Assembly: GCA_038234975.1 (NCBI GenBank)
Contig: JBBSUK010000014.1
Coordinates: forward strand, 1-39,417
DNA: 39,417 nt
Reading direction: 5' to 3'
Source: Schlegelella_A sp038234975
GTDB lineage: Bacteria; Pseudomonadota; Gammaproteobacteria; Burkholderiales; Burkholderiaceae_C
Shown: positions 12,403 through 20,335 of the stretch, in pieces
Layout of the letters: the number at the start of each line of letters is the position of its first letter
How positions within the stretch are numbered: position 1 is the stretch's first letter
Program-made: the position numbers and the translations under genes
Notes under the pieces: generated by a model
Seen by the model: only the letters and a program-made list of their open reading frames with translations
Database searches by the model: none
What the model was told of the DNA's origin: nothing

Positions 12403-12517
12403 GCGGGGCCGGCGGCGGCGTTGCCGGCGCCCATGAAGCACGGTATCGTCCCCGGTCCCCGCGAGGGAGGATGAGGGTGCTAGCCATGAATCAGGCGCCA
12501 GGCGCGGAGATCGTTCG

Positions 12518-13816
12518 ATGAGCAAACCCTGCCCCGTCTGCGGCACCGACAACAAGGACGAAGCGCAGTTCTGCCGCGCCTGCGGCACCGGCCTGGCAGC
12601 CTCTGCCGCGCCGCTCGAGCCGGCGGCCGATGCGCCGTCGGACAGCGGCATCGTCTGCGACGAGTGCGGCTTCCAGAACAAGCCCGGCCAGCGCTACTGC
12701 GCGAACTGCGGCGTCAGCCTGCTCGGGACGGTGATCGTGCCGCGGCCCCGGCCCGGCGCTGCCGGCGTCGACCAGCCGACCAGCCCGCCGCCGATCTCCT
12801 ACCCGTCGTACGCGCCGGTCGCCCCCTACCCACCCGTTCCGCCGGTCGACGCACCCGCGTATCCACCGGTCGGTGCCCCGGCCTACTCGGCACCCGGCGC
12901 TGCGTCGCCCTACCCGACGTATTCGGCAGGCGACGACGGGTCGCACGCCGGCGCCCCTGCGCCGGGGTACCCGCCCGACTACACGCCCGACGATCCGCTG
13001 GCGATGCCCGACATCGCCGACCCTGCTGCCGCGCTGGCGGCGCAGCAAGCGGCGTACGAGCGGACCGAGGCCGACCCTGCCGCGTCGACCGCACCCGGTG
13101 TGGCCGTTCCGGCCGCCACCGGCGGGCGCGCCGGTCTGATCGTGGGCATCGTCGTCCTCGTCCTGCTGATCGCGGGCGCGCTGGCCTGGTGGTTCATGGG
13201 CCGCCACGGCTCGACGCTTCCTCCCGTCGATGCGGCCGCCTCTGCCGCTTCGGCCGCGGTCGAGCTGCCGCCTCCGGCGCCGGCTGTCTTGGCGCCGCCT
13301 CCCCCGGCAGCGGAAGCGGCTTCGGAGGCGATCGTCTCGCCGTTGCCGCTGCCCGTGGAGGCCGCGGCGAGCACACCCGAAGGCGTACCGGCCGTCGACG
13401 CCGCATCGGCTGCGCAGGCCAGCGTCGACCAGGAGGCGCGCCGCATCGCCGCCGAGAAGCGCCGTGAGCAACGAGCCAGGGAGCGAGTGGAACGCGAGGC
13501 CAAGACCAAGGCGCTGGCCGAGCAGCAGCGCGCCGAGCAGGACAGCGCGGCCGCGGCAGCGAAAGCGAAAGCGGAGCAGGACGCAGCGGCGCGACGCGGC
13601 GCCGACGAGGCGCAGCGGCGAGCCCGCAGCGTTCCACCTGCACCCGCTCCGCAACCCGCCAAGTCGCGCGGCGTGCGCGAGATCTGCGCCGGGCAGGGTT
13701 CGATCGCCGAGGCGATCTGCCAGTCGCGCGAGTGCTCGAGCAGCGAACACGCGAACGAGCCCTTGTGCCGGCAGAAGCGCGAGGCCGACGAGCGACGCCG
13801 CCTGTACCAGGGCTGA
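12518..13816 (+). CDS. Zinc-ribbon membrane protein with proline-rich linker and cytosolic/periplasmic coiled coil
   Basis: 432 residues, not matched to a named family. Two N-terminal zinc ribbons are clear: C5/C8 with C19/C22, and C47/C50 with C61/C64. A Pro/Tyr/Ala-rich low-complexity segment spans about residues 80-175. One transmembrane helix follows near 205-228 (LIVGIVVLVLLIAGALAWW). Next come an Ala/Pro-rich stretch and a charged Ala/Arg/Glu/Lys coiled coil (about 305-370). The last 50 residues hold four Cys in ICAGQ..AICQSREC...LCRQ, a motif that looks conserved rather than random. Topology is probably ribbons inside, C-terminus outside. A GGAG precedes the ATG. The next gene also has a zinc ribbon, which suggests a shared membrane complex; function unknown. 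Confidence 0.8.
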   Translation: MSKPCPVCGTDNKDEAQFCRACGTGLAASAAPLEPAADAPSDSGIVCDECGFQNKPGQRYCANCGVSLLGTVIVPRPRPGAAGVDQPTSPPPISYPSYAPVAPYPPVPPVDAPAYPPVGAPAYSAPGAASPYPTYSAGDDGSHAGAPAPGYPPDYTPDDPLAMPDIADPAAALAAQQAAYERTEADPAASTAPGVAVPAATGGRAGLIVGIVVLVLLIAGALAWWFMGRHGSTLPPVDAAASAASAAVELPPPAPAVLAPPPPAAEAASEAIVSPLPLPVEAAASTPEGVPAVDAASAAQASVDQEARRIAAEKRREQRARERVEREAKTKALAEQQRAEQDSAAAAAKAKAEQDAAARRGADEAQRRARSVPPAPAPQPAKSRGVREICAGQGSIAEAICQSRECSSSEHANEPLCRQKREADERRRLYQG

Positions 13817-13841
13817 GAACCACGTTCCGAGGACGACGACC

Positions 13842-15218
13842 ATGCCCGACGACAAGCCCGGCAACTCGCCGATCGGCCCCACCGCCTACACCGGCTTGTT
13901 CGCCTCGGTCGCGGGGCTGCGCAACGGGCGAGCCATCGCGGCGATGGCGGGCTGCGCCGTCGTAGGCGTCATCGTCGCCGGCCTGCTCGTCGCGATGGGC
14001 GGCAGGCTCGGCATGCTGGCCGGCCTGCTCGCCGCGATCGTGTGGTTCGTCGCGATCGGCACCGGCGTGAACGCCGCCGGCATCCTGCACATGGACACCG
14101 CGCGCGGCATCTCGCCGCGCGGCCTGGTCGACGCGGTGTCGCAGGGCCTGATGTGCATCCCGAAGCTGATCGTCCTGGCGATCGCGGTGCTGCTGGTCGA
14201 GATCGTCGTCTTCCTCGCCATCGCCGTCCTGCTCTTCATCTGCAAGATCCCCTTCCTCGGGCCACTGCTGTTCACGGTCGTGTTCCCGGTGTCGGTCGTC
14301 GTTGCCGGCGTCACCGTGTTCGGCCTCTTCCTCGGCGTCACGCTTTCCATCCCCGCCATCTGGCAAGGGGCGACGATCCAGCGCGCGGCGGCGCAGACCT
14401 TTGCCATCGTCCGCAGCCGCCTGGTCGAGGCCGTGCTGCTGTTGCTCGTCGTCGCCTTCCTGTCGTTCGCCGTCGCGGCCGTGGTCTTCGGCGTGCTCGG
14501 CGCGGGCATGGTGCCGACGCTCGGCATGTCGGCGGCGATCGTCGGCTTCGCCGGCATGAACCCCGGCATGGGTGGCATGGGCGGGGCGATGGGAATGGCC
14601 TCCGGAATGGCCGGAGGCGGGTACGCAGCGGCCGGTGCCATCGGCGGCCTGGTGCTGTGGGCGGTGGCGGTGTCGCTGGTCGCCCAGGTGTACCTGCTCG
14701 GCCTGTGCCTCGTCTACCTGCGCCTCACCGAGGGCCTCGACCTCGCGGCGGCCGAAGCGGCATTGCGCGACAAGCTCGACGAAGCGCGCCGTCGCGCCGG
14801 CGAGCTCGGCGAGAAGGCCAGGGCGGCGGCCCGTCCCGACTCGACGGCGGCAGCCAGCGCCAGGCCATCGGCTGCGGTCGGCGGGACGGCGGCGGCCGCC
14901 GGCGCCGTGGCTGCGGCCGAAGCCGCATCGGCCGCGAGCAGCGCACCGCAGGCCTGGTCGGCAGCAGCCACCGCGGCTGCGACGTCGCCCGCGCCCGCCC
15001 CTGCACCATCGAGCGCCGCCGACCCGTTCGGCGTCTCGCCCTTGTCGGAGGCCACGGCTGCCTCGGCCGCCGACATCGAGCTGCCGATCGACGCTCCGCC
15101 GCCGCCTGCGACGCAGCCGTTCGAGCCGGCGGCTGCGCTCGCCAACTGTCCCCAGTGCATGGCTCCGGTCACCCCCGACGACGTGTTCTGCGGCGTCTGC
15201 GGCTACCGGCTCCGATGA
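13842..15218 (+). CDS. Polytopic membrane protein with C-terminal zinc ribbon
   Basis: 458 residues. About seven or eight transmembrane helices fill residues 25-305, including very hydrophobic blocks such as LIVLAIAVLLVEIVVFLAIA. A glycine/methionine-rich loop (MNPGMGGMGGAMGMASGM) sits before the last helices. An Ala/Pro/Ser-rich linker (about 330-430) leads to a terminal zinc ribbon, CPQCMAPVTPDDVFCGVCGYRLR. It begins 25 bp after the preceding zinc-ribbon gene, and its stop overlaps the next start (ATGA). The linker is strongly biased and probably disordered. Having ribbons on two adjacent membrane proteins suggests they interact or arose by domain exchange. I cannot assign a reaction or transported substrate. 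Confidence 0.8.
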   Translation: MPDDKPGNSPIGPTAYTGLFASVAGLRNGRAIAAMAGCAVVGVIVAGLLVAMGGRLGMLAGLLAAIVWFVAIGTGVNAAGILHMDTARGISPRGLVDAVSQGLMCIPKLIVLAIAVLLVEIVVFLAIAVLLFICKIPFLGPLLFTVVFPVSVVVAGVTVFGLFLGVTLSIPAIWQGATIQRAAAQTFAIVRSRLVEAVLLLLVVAFLSFAVAAVVFGVLGAGMVPTLGMSAAIVGFAGMNPGMGGMGGAMGMASGMAGGGYAAAGAIGGLVLWAVAVSLVAQVYLLGLCLVYLRLTEGLDLAAAEAALRDKLDEARRRAGELGEKARAAARPDSTAAASARPSAAVGGTAAAAGAVAAAEAASAASSAPQAWSAAATAAATSPAPAPAPSSAADPFGVSPLSEATAASAADIELPIDAPPPPATQPFEPAAALANCPQCMAPVTPDDVFCGVCGYRLR

Positions 15219-16042
15219 GCGGGGCGACCGGCAGCGTCGCGTTCTCGGCGGCGCGCGACGCCCTCGTCTCCGCCCGTCGCGATGCCACGCCGCTCGCGGC
15301 GTTTCCCGAGGCGTGGCGTCCTGCCGACATCGACGCGGCGTGGGCGCTGCAACGCGCGGTGATCGACGGCCTCGACGCCGGCGGCCGTGCGGCGTGGAAG
15401 GTCGCCGGCGTGACCGATGCGCAGCGCAAGGCGATGGGAATCGATCGGGCCATCGGCGCGACGATCCCGACGGCGTACTGCGTCGACGCGTCGGCGCCGG
15501 GCGCGACCTTCTCGCTGTCGCGCCTGATCGCGCCGCTCGTCGAGTGCGAGTTCGCGTTCCAGCTCGGTCGTGACCTGCCGCCGCGGTCGACATCCTGGTC
15601 GCGCGAAGAGGTCGAGGCGGCGATCGTGTCGATGCACTTCACGATCGAACTCGTCGATCCGAGGCTGCCGCGCGGCCTCGGCACCCTCGCCGACATGGCC
15701 GACGGCTTCAACAACGGTGTGCTCTTCGTCGGCAGCGCGGTCGAGGGCTGGCACGGCGCGTCGCTCGCACCGGTCGAGATCCGGCTCGACCGAATCGACT
15801 CGCACGGCCATGCTGCCGGAGAACCGATCGCAACCGGTTCGGCGCGAGTCATCGTCGACGGCGACCCGATCGATGCCGTCGTGCAGCTCGCGAACGCGCA
15901 GCCGGCGGGCGGCCCGACGCTGCGCGCGGGCGACGTGATCACCACCGGCAGCTGCACCGGCGCGCCGCGGCTCCCCGGCGTCGGCCGCTACCGCGCGAGC
16001 TACGCCGGTCTCGGTGCGATCGAGATCACGATCGTCGCCTGA
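15215..16042 (+). CDS. 2-keto-4-pentenoate hydratase / fumarylacetoacetate hydrolase-fold enzyme
   Basis: 275 residues of the FAH-like fold, closest in form to MhpD/2-oxopent-4-enoate hydratases of aromatic meta-cleavage pathways. Supporting motifs are AWKVAGVTD, the metal-site LVECEFAFQLGRDL, TIELVDPRL, FNNGVLFVG and the late GDVITTGSCTGAPRLPGVG. Metal-dependent water addition to an enol is the expected chemistry. No other catabolic gene (dioxygenase, aldolase) is beside it, so its substrate is open and a generic housekeeping role is possible. The ATG at 15215 overlaps the stop of the zinc-ribbon membrane gene by four bases, an odd partnership for a catabolic enzyme. It ends next to a hairpin. 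Confidence 0.88.
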   Translation: MSGATGSVAFSAARDALVSARRDATPLAAFPEAWRPADIDAAWALQRAVIDGLDAGGRAAWKVAGVTDAQRKAMGIDRAIGATIPTAYCVDASAPGATFSLSRLIAPLVECEFAFQLGRDLPPRSTSWSREEVEAAIVSMHFTIELVDPRLPRGLGTLADMADGFNNGVLFVGSAVEGWHGASLAPVEIRLDRIDSHGHAAGEPIATGSARVIVDGDPIDAVVQLANAQPAGGPTLRAGDVITTGSCTGAPRLPGVGRYRASYAGLGAIEITIVA

Positions 16043-16068
16043 CCAGACGCACGCGACGCGGCGTCTGG
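16043..16068. terminator. Hairpin between convergent genes, probable bidirectional terminator
   Basis: CCAGACGC (16043-16050) and GCGTCTGG (16061-16068) form a perfect 8-bp inverted repeat around a 10-base loop. It begins right after the hydratase stop and lies four bases before the end of the convergent lipoprotein gene. No T-run follows on either strand, so intrinsic termination may be weak or need a factor. Confidence 0.5.
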
Positions 16069-16072
16069 AACT

Positions 16073-17431
16073 TCAGCGCGCCGGTACGCGGCTCGCGAGC
16101 GGCGCGGGACGATAGCCGGGCAGGAAGCGACACCCCTTGCCCGGATCGAACGCCGGGTCGAGTCCGGCGCAACGTGCAGCGATCGACGCCGGCGTCGGCT
16201 TGCCGCCCCGCTCGACCCAATCGAGCAACTCGCGCATCGCCGCCACGTACTCGGCGTCGGCGAGGTAGCTGTGCTCGTGATCGGCGGTGTACACCTGGAC
16301 GAGGCGATCGACGCTGCCGCCGCCGACCATGATGTCGTGAAAGGTCGACTCGAGCTCGACGAACGCGGTCGGGTCGTCGATCGCGTGCAGCGTGAGTACC
16401 GGCACCAAGATGCGACCGGCGAGCCCGGCGTCGACGTCGAAGTCGGCGCGAGCGGACGGGTCGACGCGGTAGCGCGCCACGGCCGCGTTGAGCGCCACGT
16501 CGTCGGCGGAGCCCGCGTAGCGCACGCCTTCGTTGCCGAAGGCGTCGCGGCCGCCGAGGCGCTCGAAGGCGATGTCCTGGAAATGCCAGGTCGCCCACGC
16601 GAGATGGCCCTTCAACGAACGTTCGGGAATGCGGACGACGCCGAGGAGGGTCGCCAACCTGCGCTTCTGCTCGTCGGAGCGGGCCTCCGGCTTGCGATCG
16701 ACTCCGGTGCACGTGTCGACACGGCGGCCGAGTTCGGCGCGGTCGAGCGCCGATCCTCGCGGCAGCCCCTGCCACAACGGATAGCCCGGTTCGCCCGGCA
16801 GCGGGTGGTTGGCGCAGACGGCTTCGTAGACGACACGCAGGTCGAGCCGGAAGTCGTACGACGCGGCACCGCCGCCGAGCACGCCCGAAGTCAGCAGCAC
16901 CGCGTCGTACGGCCGGCCGCCGTCGAAGCGCTCGGCCGCCTTCGCCGCGACGCCGGCGCCCCACGACTGGCCGTGCAGCACGGTGCGTCTGGGCGCCCCG
17001 AACCTGGCGACGAAGATGCGGCGCACACGCTCGGTGTCCTCGGCCGCCGAGACGACGGCGACGCCGCCCTGCCGGAAGCCGGAGCCGGCGTAGGCGTAGC
17101 CGGCCCGCGTCCAGATGGACCAGCGCTTCAGGTCCTGCTCGGCACGCTCGGGCTTCGGCGGACCGAGCTCGGGGCCGCCGTGGGCGTGGACGACGAGCGT
17201 TCCCTCCCACCCCGGCGGAACGGCGAGCCAGACGGTGGCGCCGTGGCCATCGCCGCCCGTCCAGCACCGGCTGGCCGGCGCGACACCGGCCGGGCAGGAG
17301 GCCGGCGCGATGCCGTTCGCGGCGGTGACGATGTCGGTGTCATGCGCGCTGCGTGGCGACGCGCAACCGGCGAGCGCCGCGGCGACGGTGAGCGCGAGCC
17401 ACGCAATCGAGCGGCTCGCCCCCGCGGTCAT
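16073..17431 (-). CDS. Predicted lipoprotein with alpha/beta-hydrolase domain
   Basis: 452 residues. The N-terminus is a lipoprotein signal: a hydrophobic run ending in lipobox LAGC with lipid-acceptor Cys23. The rest is an alpha/beta hydrolase. VVHAHGGPELG forms the oxyanion-hole region, GQSWGAG is the nucleophile elbow with its Ser, HAIDDP is a candidate Asp and DHEHSY a candidate His. A conserved-looking Cys-containing insert (ASRCWTGG) and a long cap domain lie between. A secreted esterase, amidase or peptidase would fit; the substrate is unknown. The ATG overlaps the stop of the upstream 175-residue gene (ATGA), so the two are translationally coupled. It ends at a hairpin shared with the convergent hydratase gene. 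Confidence 0.82.
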   Translation of the reverse strand: MTAGASRSIAWLALTVAAALAGCASPRSAHDTDIVTAANGIAPASCPAGVAPASRCWTGGDGHGATVWLAVPPGWEGTLVVHAHGGPELGPPKPERAEQDLKRWSIWTRAGYAYAGSGFRQGGVAVVSAAEDTERVRRIFVARFGAPRRTVLHGQSWGAGVAAKAAERFDGGRPYDAVLLTSGVLGGGAASYDFRLDLRVVYEAVCANHPLPGEPGYPLWQGLPRGSALDRAELGRRVDTCTGVDRKPEARSDEQKRRLATLLGVVRIPERSLKGHLAWATWHFQDIAFERLGGRDAFGNEGVRYAGSADDVALNAAVARYRVDPSARADFDVDAGLAGRILVPVLTLHAIDDPTAFVELESTFHDIMVGGGSVDRLVQVYTADHEHSYLADAEYVAAMRELLDWVERGGKPTPASIAARCAGLDPAFDPGKGCRFLPGYRPAPLASRVPAR

Positions 17432-17955
17432 CCGCGCGCCAGGAACTGCCGGCTCTCGGCGCGCTTGGCGCGGGTCGCGGCGCGAGCGTATGCGGTCTCG
17501 GCCTGCTCGCGCATCGCCTTGGCGCGCGCGAGCGCCTCCTGATAGCGCTCCGGGGTGTAGGTGTTCTCGGTGCCGATGTAGACGCTGCTTCGCTGCGGCG
17601 TCCTGCCGTAGCGCGGCAGCGAGATCGAGAAGCTGCATTCGCGAACCGACGCTTCGCTGCGTTGCCGCAAGACCGGTCCGTTGATGCCGACCGGCAGGTC
17701 GCTCGTCTTGTTCACGTTCGGTGTCTTCTGCAGTCGCGACGGCGCCGGCAGGCGGGCGATGCGCGCATGCAGCTCCTCGGCCGCCTTGCGCAGCGAGGCG
17801 CGCGCGCCCTTGCCGATCGGGTCACCGTCGGAATAGAAGCGCGTGCCGCCGTACCGCAGCTGCCAGCCGTGCGTGGAGAGGTGATCGATGCGCTGGATGT
17901 TGGCAGGGACGACCATGCGCTTGCCGTTGGGGAGGGAGATCGTGCGTGTCTTCAT
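17428..17955 (-). CDS. Conserved hypothetical protein, possible AP2-like repeats
   Basis: 175 residues without signal peptide or transmembrane segment. Two blocks stand out. The first (about 1-68) has RIDHLSTHGWQLRYGGTRFYSDG followed by an Ala/Arg helix. The second (about 105-160) has SISLPRYGRTPQRSSVYIG then a helix EALARAKAMREQAETAYARA. A beta-hairpin followed by a basic helix, with an IGTENTYTPERYQEALARA segment, recalls AP2-type DNA-binding domains, but this is only a resemblance. The Lys/Arg-rich composition fits nucleic-acid binding. The gene is coupled to the downstream lipoprotein gene by an ATGA overlap and lies 45 bp after the MscS gene. Function unknown. Confidence 0.75.
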   Translation of the reverse strand: MKTRTISLPNGKRMVVPANIQRIDHLSTHGWQLRYGGTRFYSDGDPIGKGARASLRKAAEELHARIARLPAPSRLQKTPNVNKTSDLPVGINGPVLRQRSEASVRECSFSISLPRYGRTPQRSSVYIGTENTYTPERYQEALARAKAMREQAETAYARAATRAKRAESRQFLARG

Positions 17956-18000
17956 GCGACGGATGCTAACGCCTACGCTGAGCGATACACCCAGGCAAGG

Positions 18001-19314
18001 TCATTCGGAGCACGGGCCAGGGTCCGCGGGCGCCTCGTCGGCGACGCGCTTCTCGCGCGAGATGACGGCATGCACCGTGCGCTGCGGGAACGGGATCTCG
18101 ACGCCTTCGGCGTCGAGGCAGTCGAGCACCGCCAGGTTCACGGCAGACCGCACGTTGCCCTGCCCGTTCTCCGGGTCGGCGACCCAGAAGTTCAGCTTCA
18201 GGTCCATGCCGTCGGCGGAGAAGGCGGACAGGAAGACGCTCGGGCCCGGATCGTCGATCACCCGCGGCACCGCACGCATGACCTCGACGAGCTTGGGCGC
18301 CAGGCCCTTCACGTCGGTCCCGTAGGCCACCTGCACGGCCGACCCGACCGACACGCGCGTGTCGGCGAGCGACGAGTTCTCGACCGTGCTGGTGATGAGC
18401 GTCTCGTTGGGGATGATCGCCTCGCGACCGGTCAGCGAGCGTATGACGGTGTAGCGGGTGCGGATGTCGGTGATGCGGCCTTCGAAGCCGTCGACCGTCA
18501 CCATGTCGCCGATGCGCACGCTGCGCTCTGCAAGGATCACGAAGCCGGAGATGTAGTTGGCGGCGATCTTCTGCAGGCCGAAGCCGAGGCCGACGCCGAT
18601 CGCGCCGCCGAACACCGACAGCGCGGTGAGGTCGATGCCGACAGCCGACAGCGCGACGAGCAGGCCGACAAAAAGCAGCACCGAGCGGATCAGCGTCGCG
18701 GCGATCTTGCGCAACGACAGGTTCGAGCCGGTCTGGCGGAAGAGGAGCCGCTTCTCGAGCGCCGCCGAGATCCACAGCGCGACCACCATCACCACCGCCG
18801 CGGTGAGCGCGCCCTCGGCGGCACTGCGCAGCGTCAGGCTGGCGCTGCCGACCTTCCAGTGCACGTCGTCCATCGCGTCGAGCACCATCGGCGAGACGCC
18901 GGTGACCCAGAGCACGACGGCGATCCAGGCCAGCCACGAGATCCAGCGCTCGATCGAGCGGACCCAGCGCACGTCGGGGAAGGTCCGTCGCAGCACGCGC
19001 ACCGACAGCCGGATGACGACGAGCGAGATCAGGATCGGGATCGCGACCTTGAACACCGCCGGCTTGAACGTGCCCTGCAGGCCCACCTTGGCGGCAAAGG
19101 CGAACAGCAGCGCGAGGATGGGGCACAGGACGCCGTCGAAGATGCGGTCGCCGAACCACACCGACTGCTGCGGCCGCGAGCGGCCGCGAACGACGAAGAC
19201 GATCAGCCAGGCCGCAGACAGGCAGGCGACGAGCACGAGCAGCTCGGCGCCGGCGCCCGGGCGCGTGAGGTCGAGGGCGAGCTCGTCGAACTCGCGGATG
19301 TCGAACGACCGCAC
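18001..19314 (-). CDS. MscS-family mechanosensitive ion channel
   Basis: 437-residue inner-membrane channel. There are about five to six transmembrane helices, ending with the pore-lining segment ALSVFGGAIGVGLGFGLQKIAANYISGF, rich in Gly and Ala as required for helix packing in MscS. The cytoplasmic beta domain follows with RIGDMVTVDGFEGRITDIRTRYTVIRSLTGREAIIPNETLI, then the alpha/beta domain with FSADGMDLKLNFWV and IPFPQRTVH. Members open under membrane tension and protect against osmotic downshock. It is longer at the N-terminus than E. coli MscS (286 residues). I place the start at GTG 19314; an open frame reaching 19617 would run deep into the deacetylase gene and has no plausible protein character. 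It begins 17 bp after the deacetylase stop. Confidence 0.9.
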   Translation of the reverse strand: MRSFDIREFDELALDLTRPGAGAELLVLVACLSAAWLIVFVVRGRSRPQQSVWFGDRIFDGVLCPILALLFAFAAKVGLQGTFKPAVFKVAIPILISLVVIRLSVRVLRRTFPDVRWVRSIERWISWLAWIAVVLWVTGVSPMVLDAMDDVHWKVGSASLTLRSAAEGALTAAVVMVVALWISAALEKRLLFRQTGSNLSLRKIAATLIRSVLLFVGLLVALSAVGIDLTALSVFGGAIGVGLGFGLQKIAANYISGFVILAERSVRIGDMVTVDGFEGRITDIRTRYTVIRSLTGREAIIPNETLITSTVENSSLADTRVSVGSAVQVAYGTDVKGLAPKLVEVMRAVPRVIDDPGPSVFLSAFSADGMDLKLNFWVADPENGQGNVRSAVNLAVLDCLDAEGVEIPFPQRTVHAVISREKRVADEAPADPGPCSE

Positions 19315-19331
19315 GCCGCTACCGCATGCCG

Positions 19332-20300
19332 CTACGAAAGACGCTGCGTCTTCTTCGGCTCGCCGGCTATGCCCGCTAGCACGCGCAGGTGCGCAGCGAC
19401 GCTGCGGGCGAGCGCGCCGAGGTTGTAGCCGCCTTCGAGGCACGAGACGATGCGCCCCTTGGCGTGGCGCTGCGCGAGGTCGACGATCCGCTCGGTCATC
19501 CAGGCGTAGTCGTCTTCCACCAGGCCGAGCTGGCCGAGCTCGTCGTCGCGGTGGGCGTCGAACCCGGCCGAGACGAACACCATCTGCGGCCGAAACGCCT
19601 CGAGCGGGCCGAGCCAATGCTCCGTGATCAGCTCGCGGATCGCCGGGCCGCGCGTGTAGGGCGATACCGGCACGTTGACCATGTTGTCACCGAGCGGCAC
19701 GACTCCGGTGCCCGGATAGAGCGGGTTCTGGAAGATGCTCGCCATGAAGATGCGCTCGTCGCCGGCGACGATGTCTTCGGTGCCGTTGCCGTGGTGAACG
19801 TCGAAGTCGATGATCGCGACGCGCTCGAGGCCGCGCACGTCGAGCGCGTGACGTGCCGCGACGCAGACATTGTTGAAGAAGCAGAAGCCCATCGCCTGGT
19901 CGCGCGTGGCGTGGTGGCCGGGCGGGCGGACGCTGCAGAACGCGTTGGCCACTTCGCCGTCGATCACCGCGTCGGTCGCGGCCACCGCGGCACCGGCGGC
20001 GCGCATCACCGCCGCCAGCGTGCCCGGGGCGACGATGGTGTCGGCGTCGATCGCGGCCTTGCGGTTGCTCGCCGCGATTTCCTCGAGCGCGCGCGTCAGC
20101 GTGGCAACGAAATCGGCGCCATGCGCACGCCCGAGCGCGCCGACGTCGACGAGCGGCGCCTCGCGTCGGTCGAGCGCGGCGGCGAGTCCGGTGGCGAGCA
20201 GGTGATCGTCGATCGCATCGAGTCGGGCCGGGCACTCGGGGTGGTGCGAGCCCATGTCGTGCCCCCGGCAGTCGGGGTGGCTGTAGAAGGCCGTCGTCAT
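19332..20300 (-). CDS. Histone deacetylase family protein (zinc-dependent deacetylase)
   Basis: 322-residue arginase/deacetylase-fold enzyme of the class II-like bacterial HDAC group (acetoin-utilisation/acetylpolyamine amidohydrolase relatives). SHHPECPARLDAI is the typical N-terminal block. Active-site GHH is H129-H130. Zinc ligands are D167 and H169 in DFDVHHGNGT and D248 in SAGFDAH; LEGGYNL provides the late Tyr. All catalytic residues are intact. Possible substrates are acetylated lysines, polyamines or small acetamides; the sequence does not decide. The ATG at 20300 is 35 bp after the Rieske gene, and MscS follows 17 bp downstream, so the three may share a transcript. Confidence 0.93.
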   Translation of the reverse strand: MTTAFYSHPDCRGHDMGSHHPECPARLDAIDDHLLATGLAAALDRREAPLVDVGALGRAHGADFVATLTRALEEIAASNRKAAIDADTIVAPGTLAAVMRAAGAAVAATDAVIDGEVANAFCSVRPPGHHATRDQAMGFCFFNNVCVAARHALDVRGLERVAIIDFDVHHGNGTEDIVAGDERIFMASIFQNPLYPGTGVVPLGDNMVNVPVSPYTRGPAIRELITEHWLGPLEAFRPQMVFVSAGFDAHRDDELGQLGLVEDDYAWMTERIVDLAQRHAKGRIVSCLEGGYNLGALARSVAAHLRVLAGIAGEPKKTQRLS

Positions 20301-20335
20301 GAGGGCGTGGACGTTAACACGCGCTCTCGCGACCT

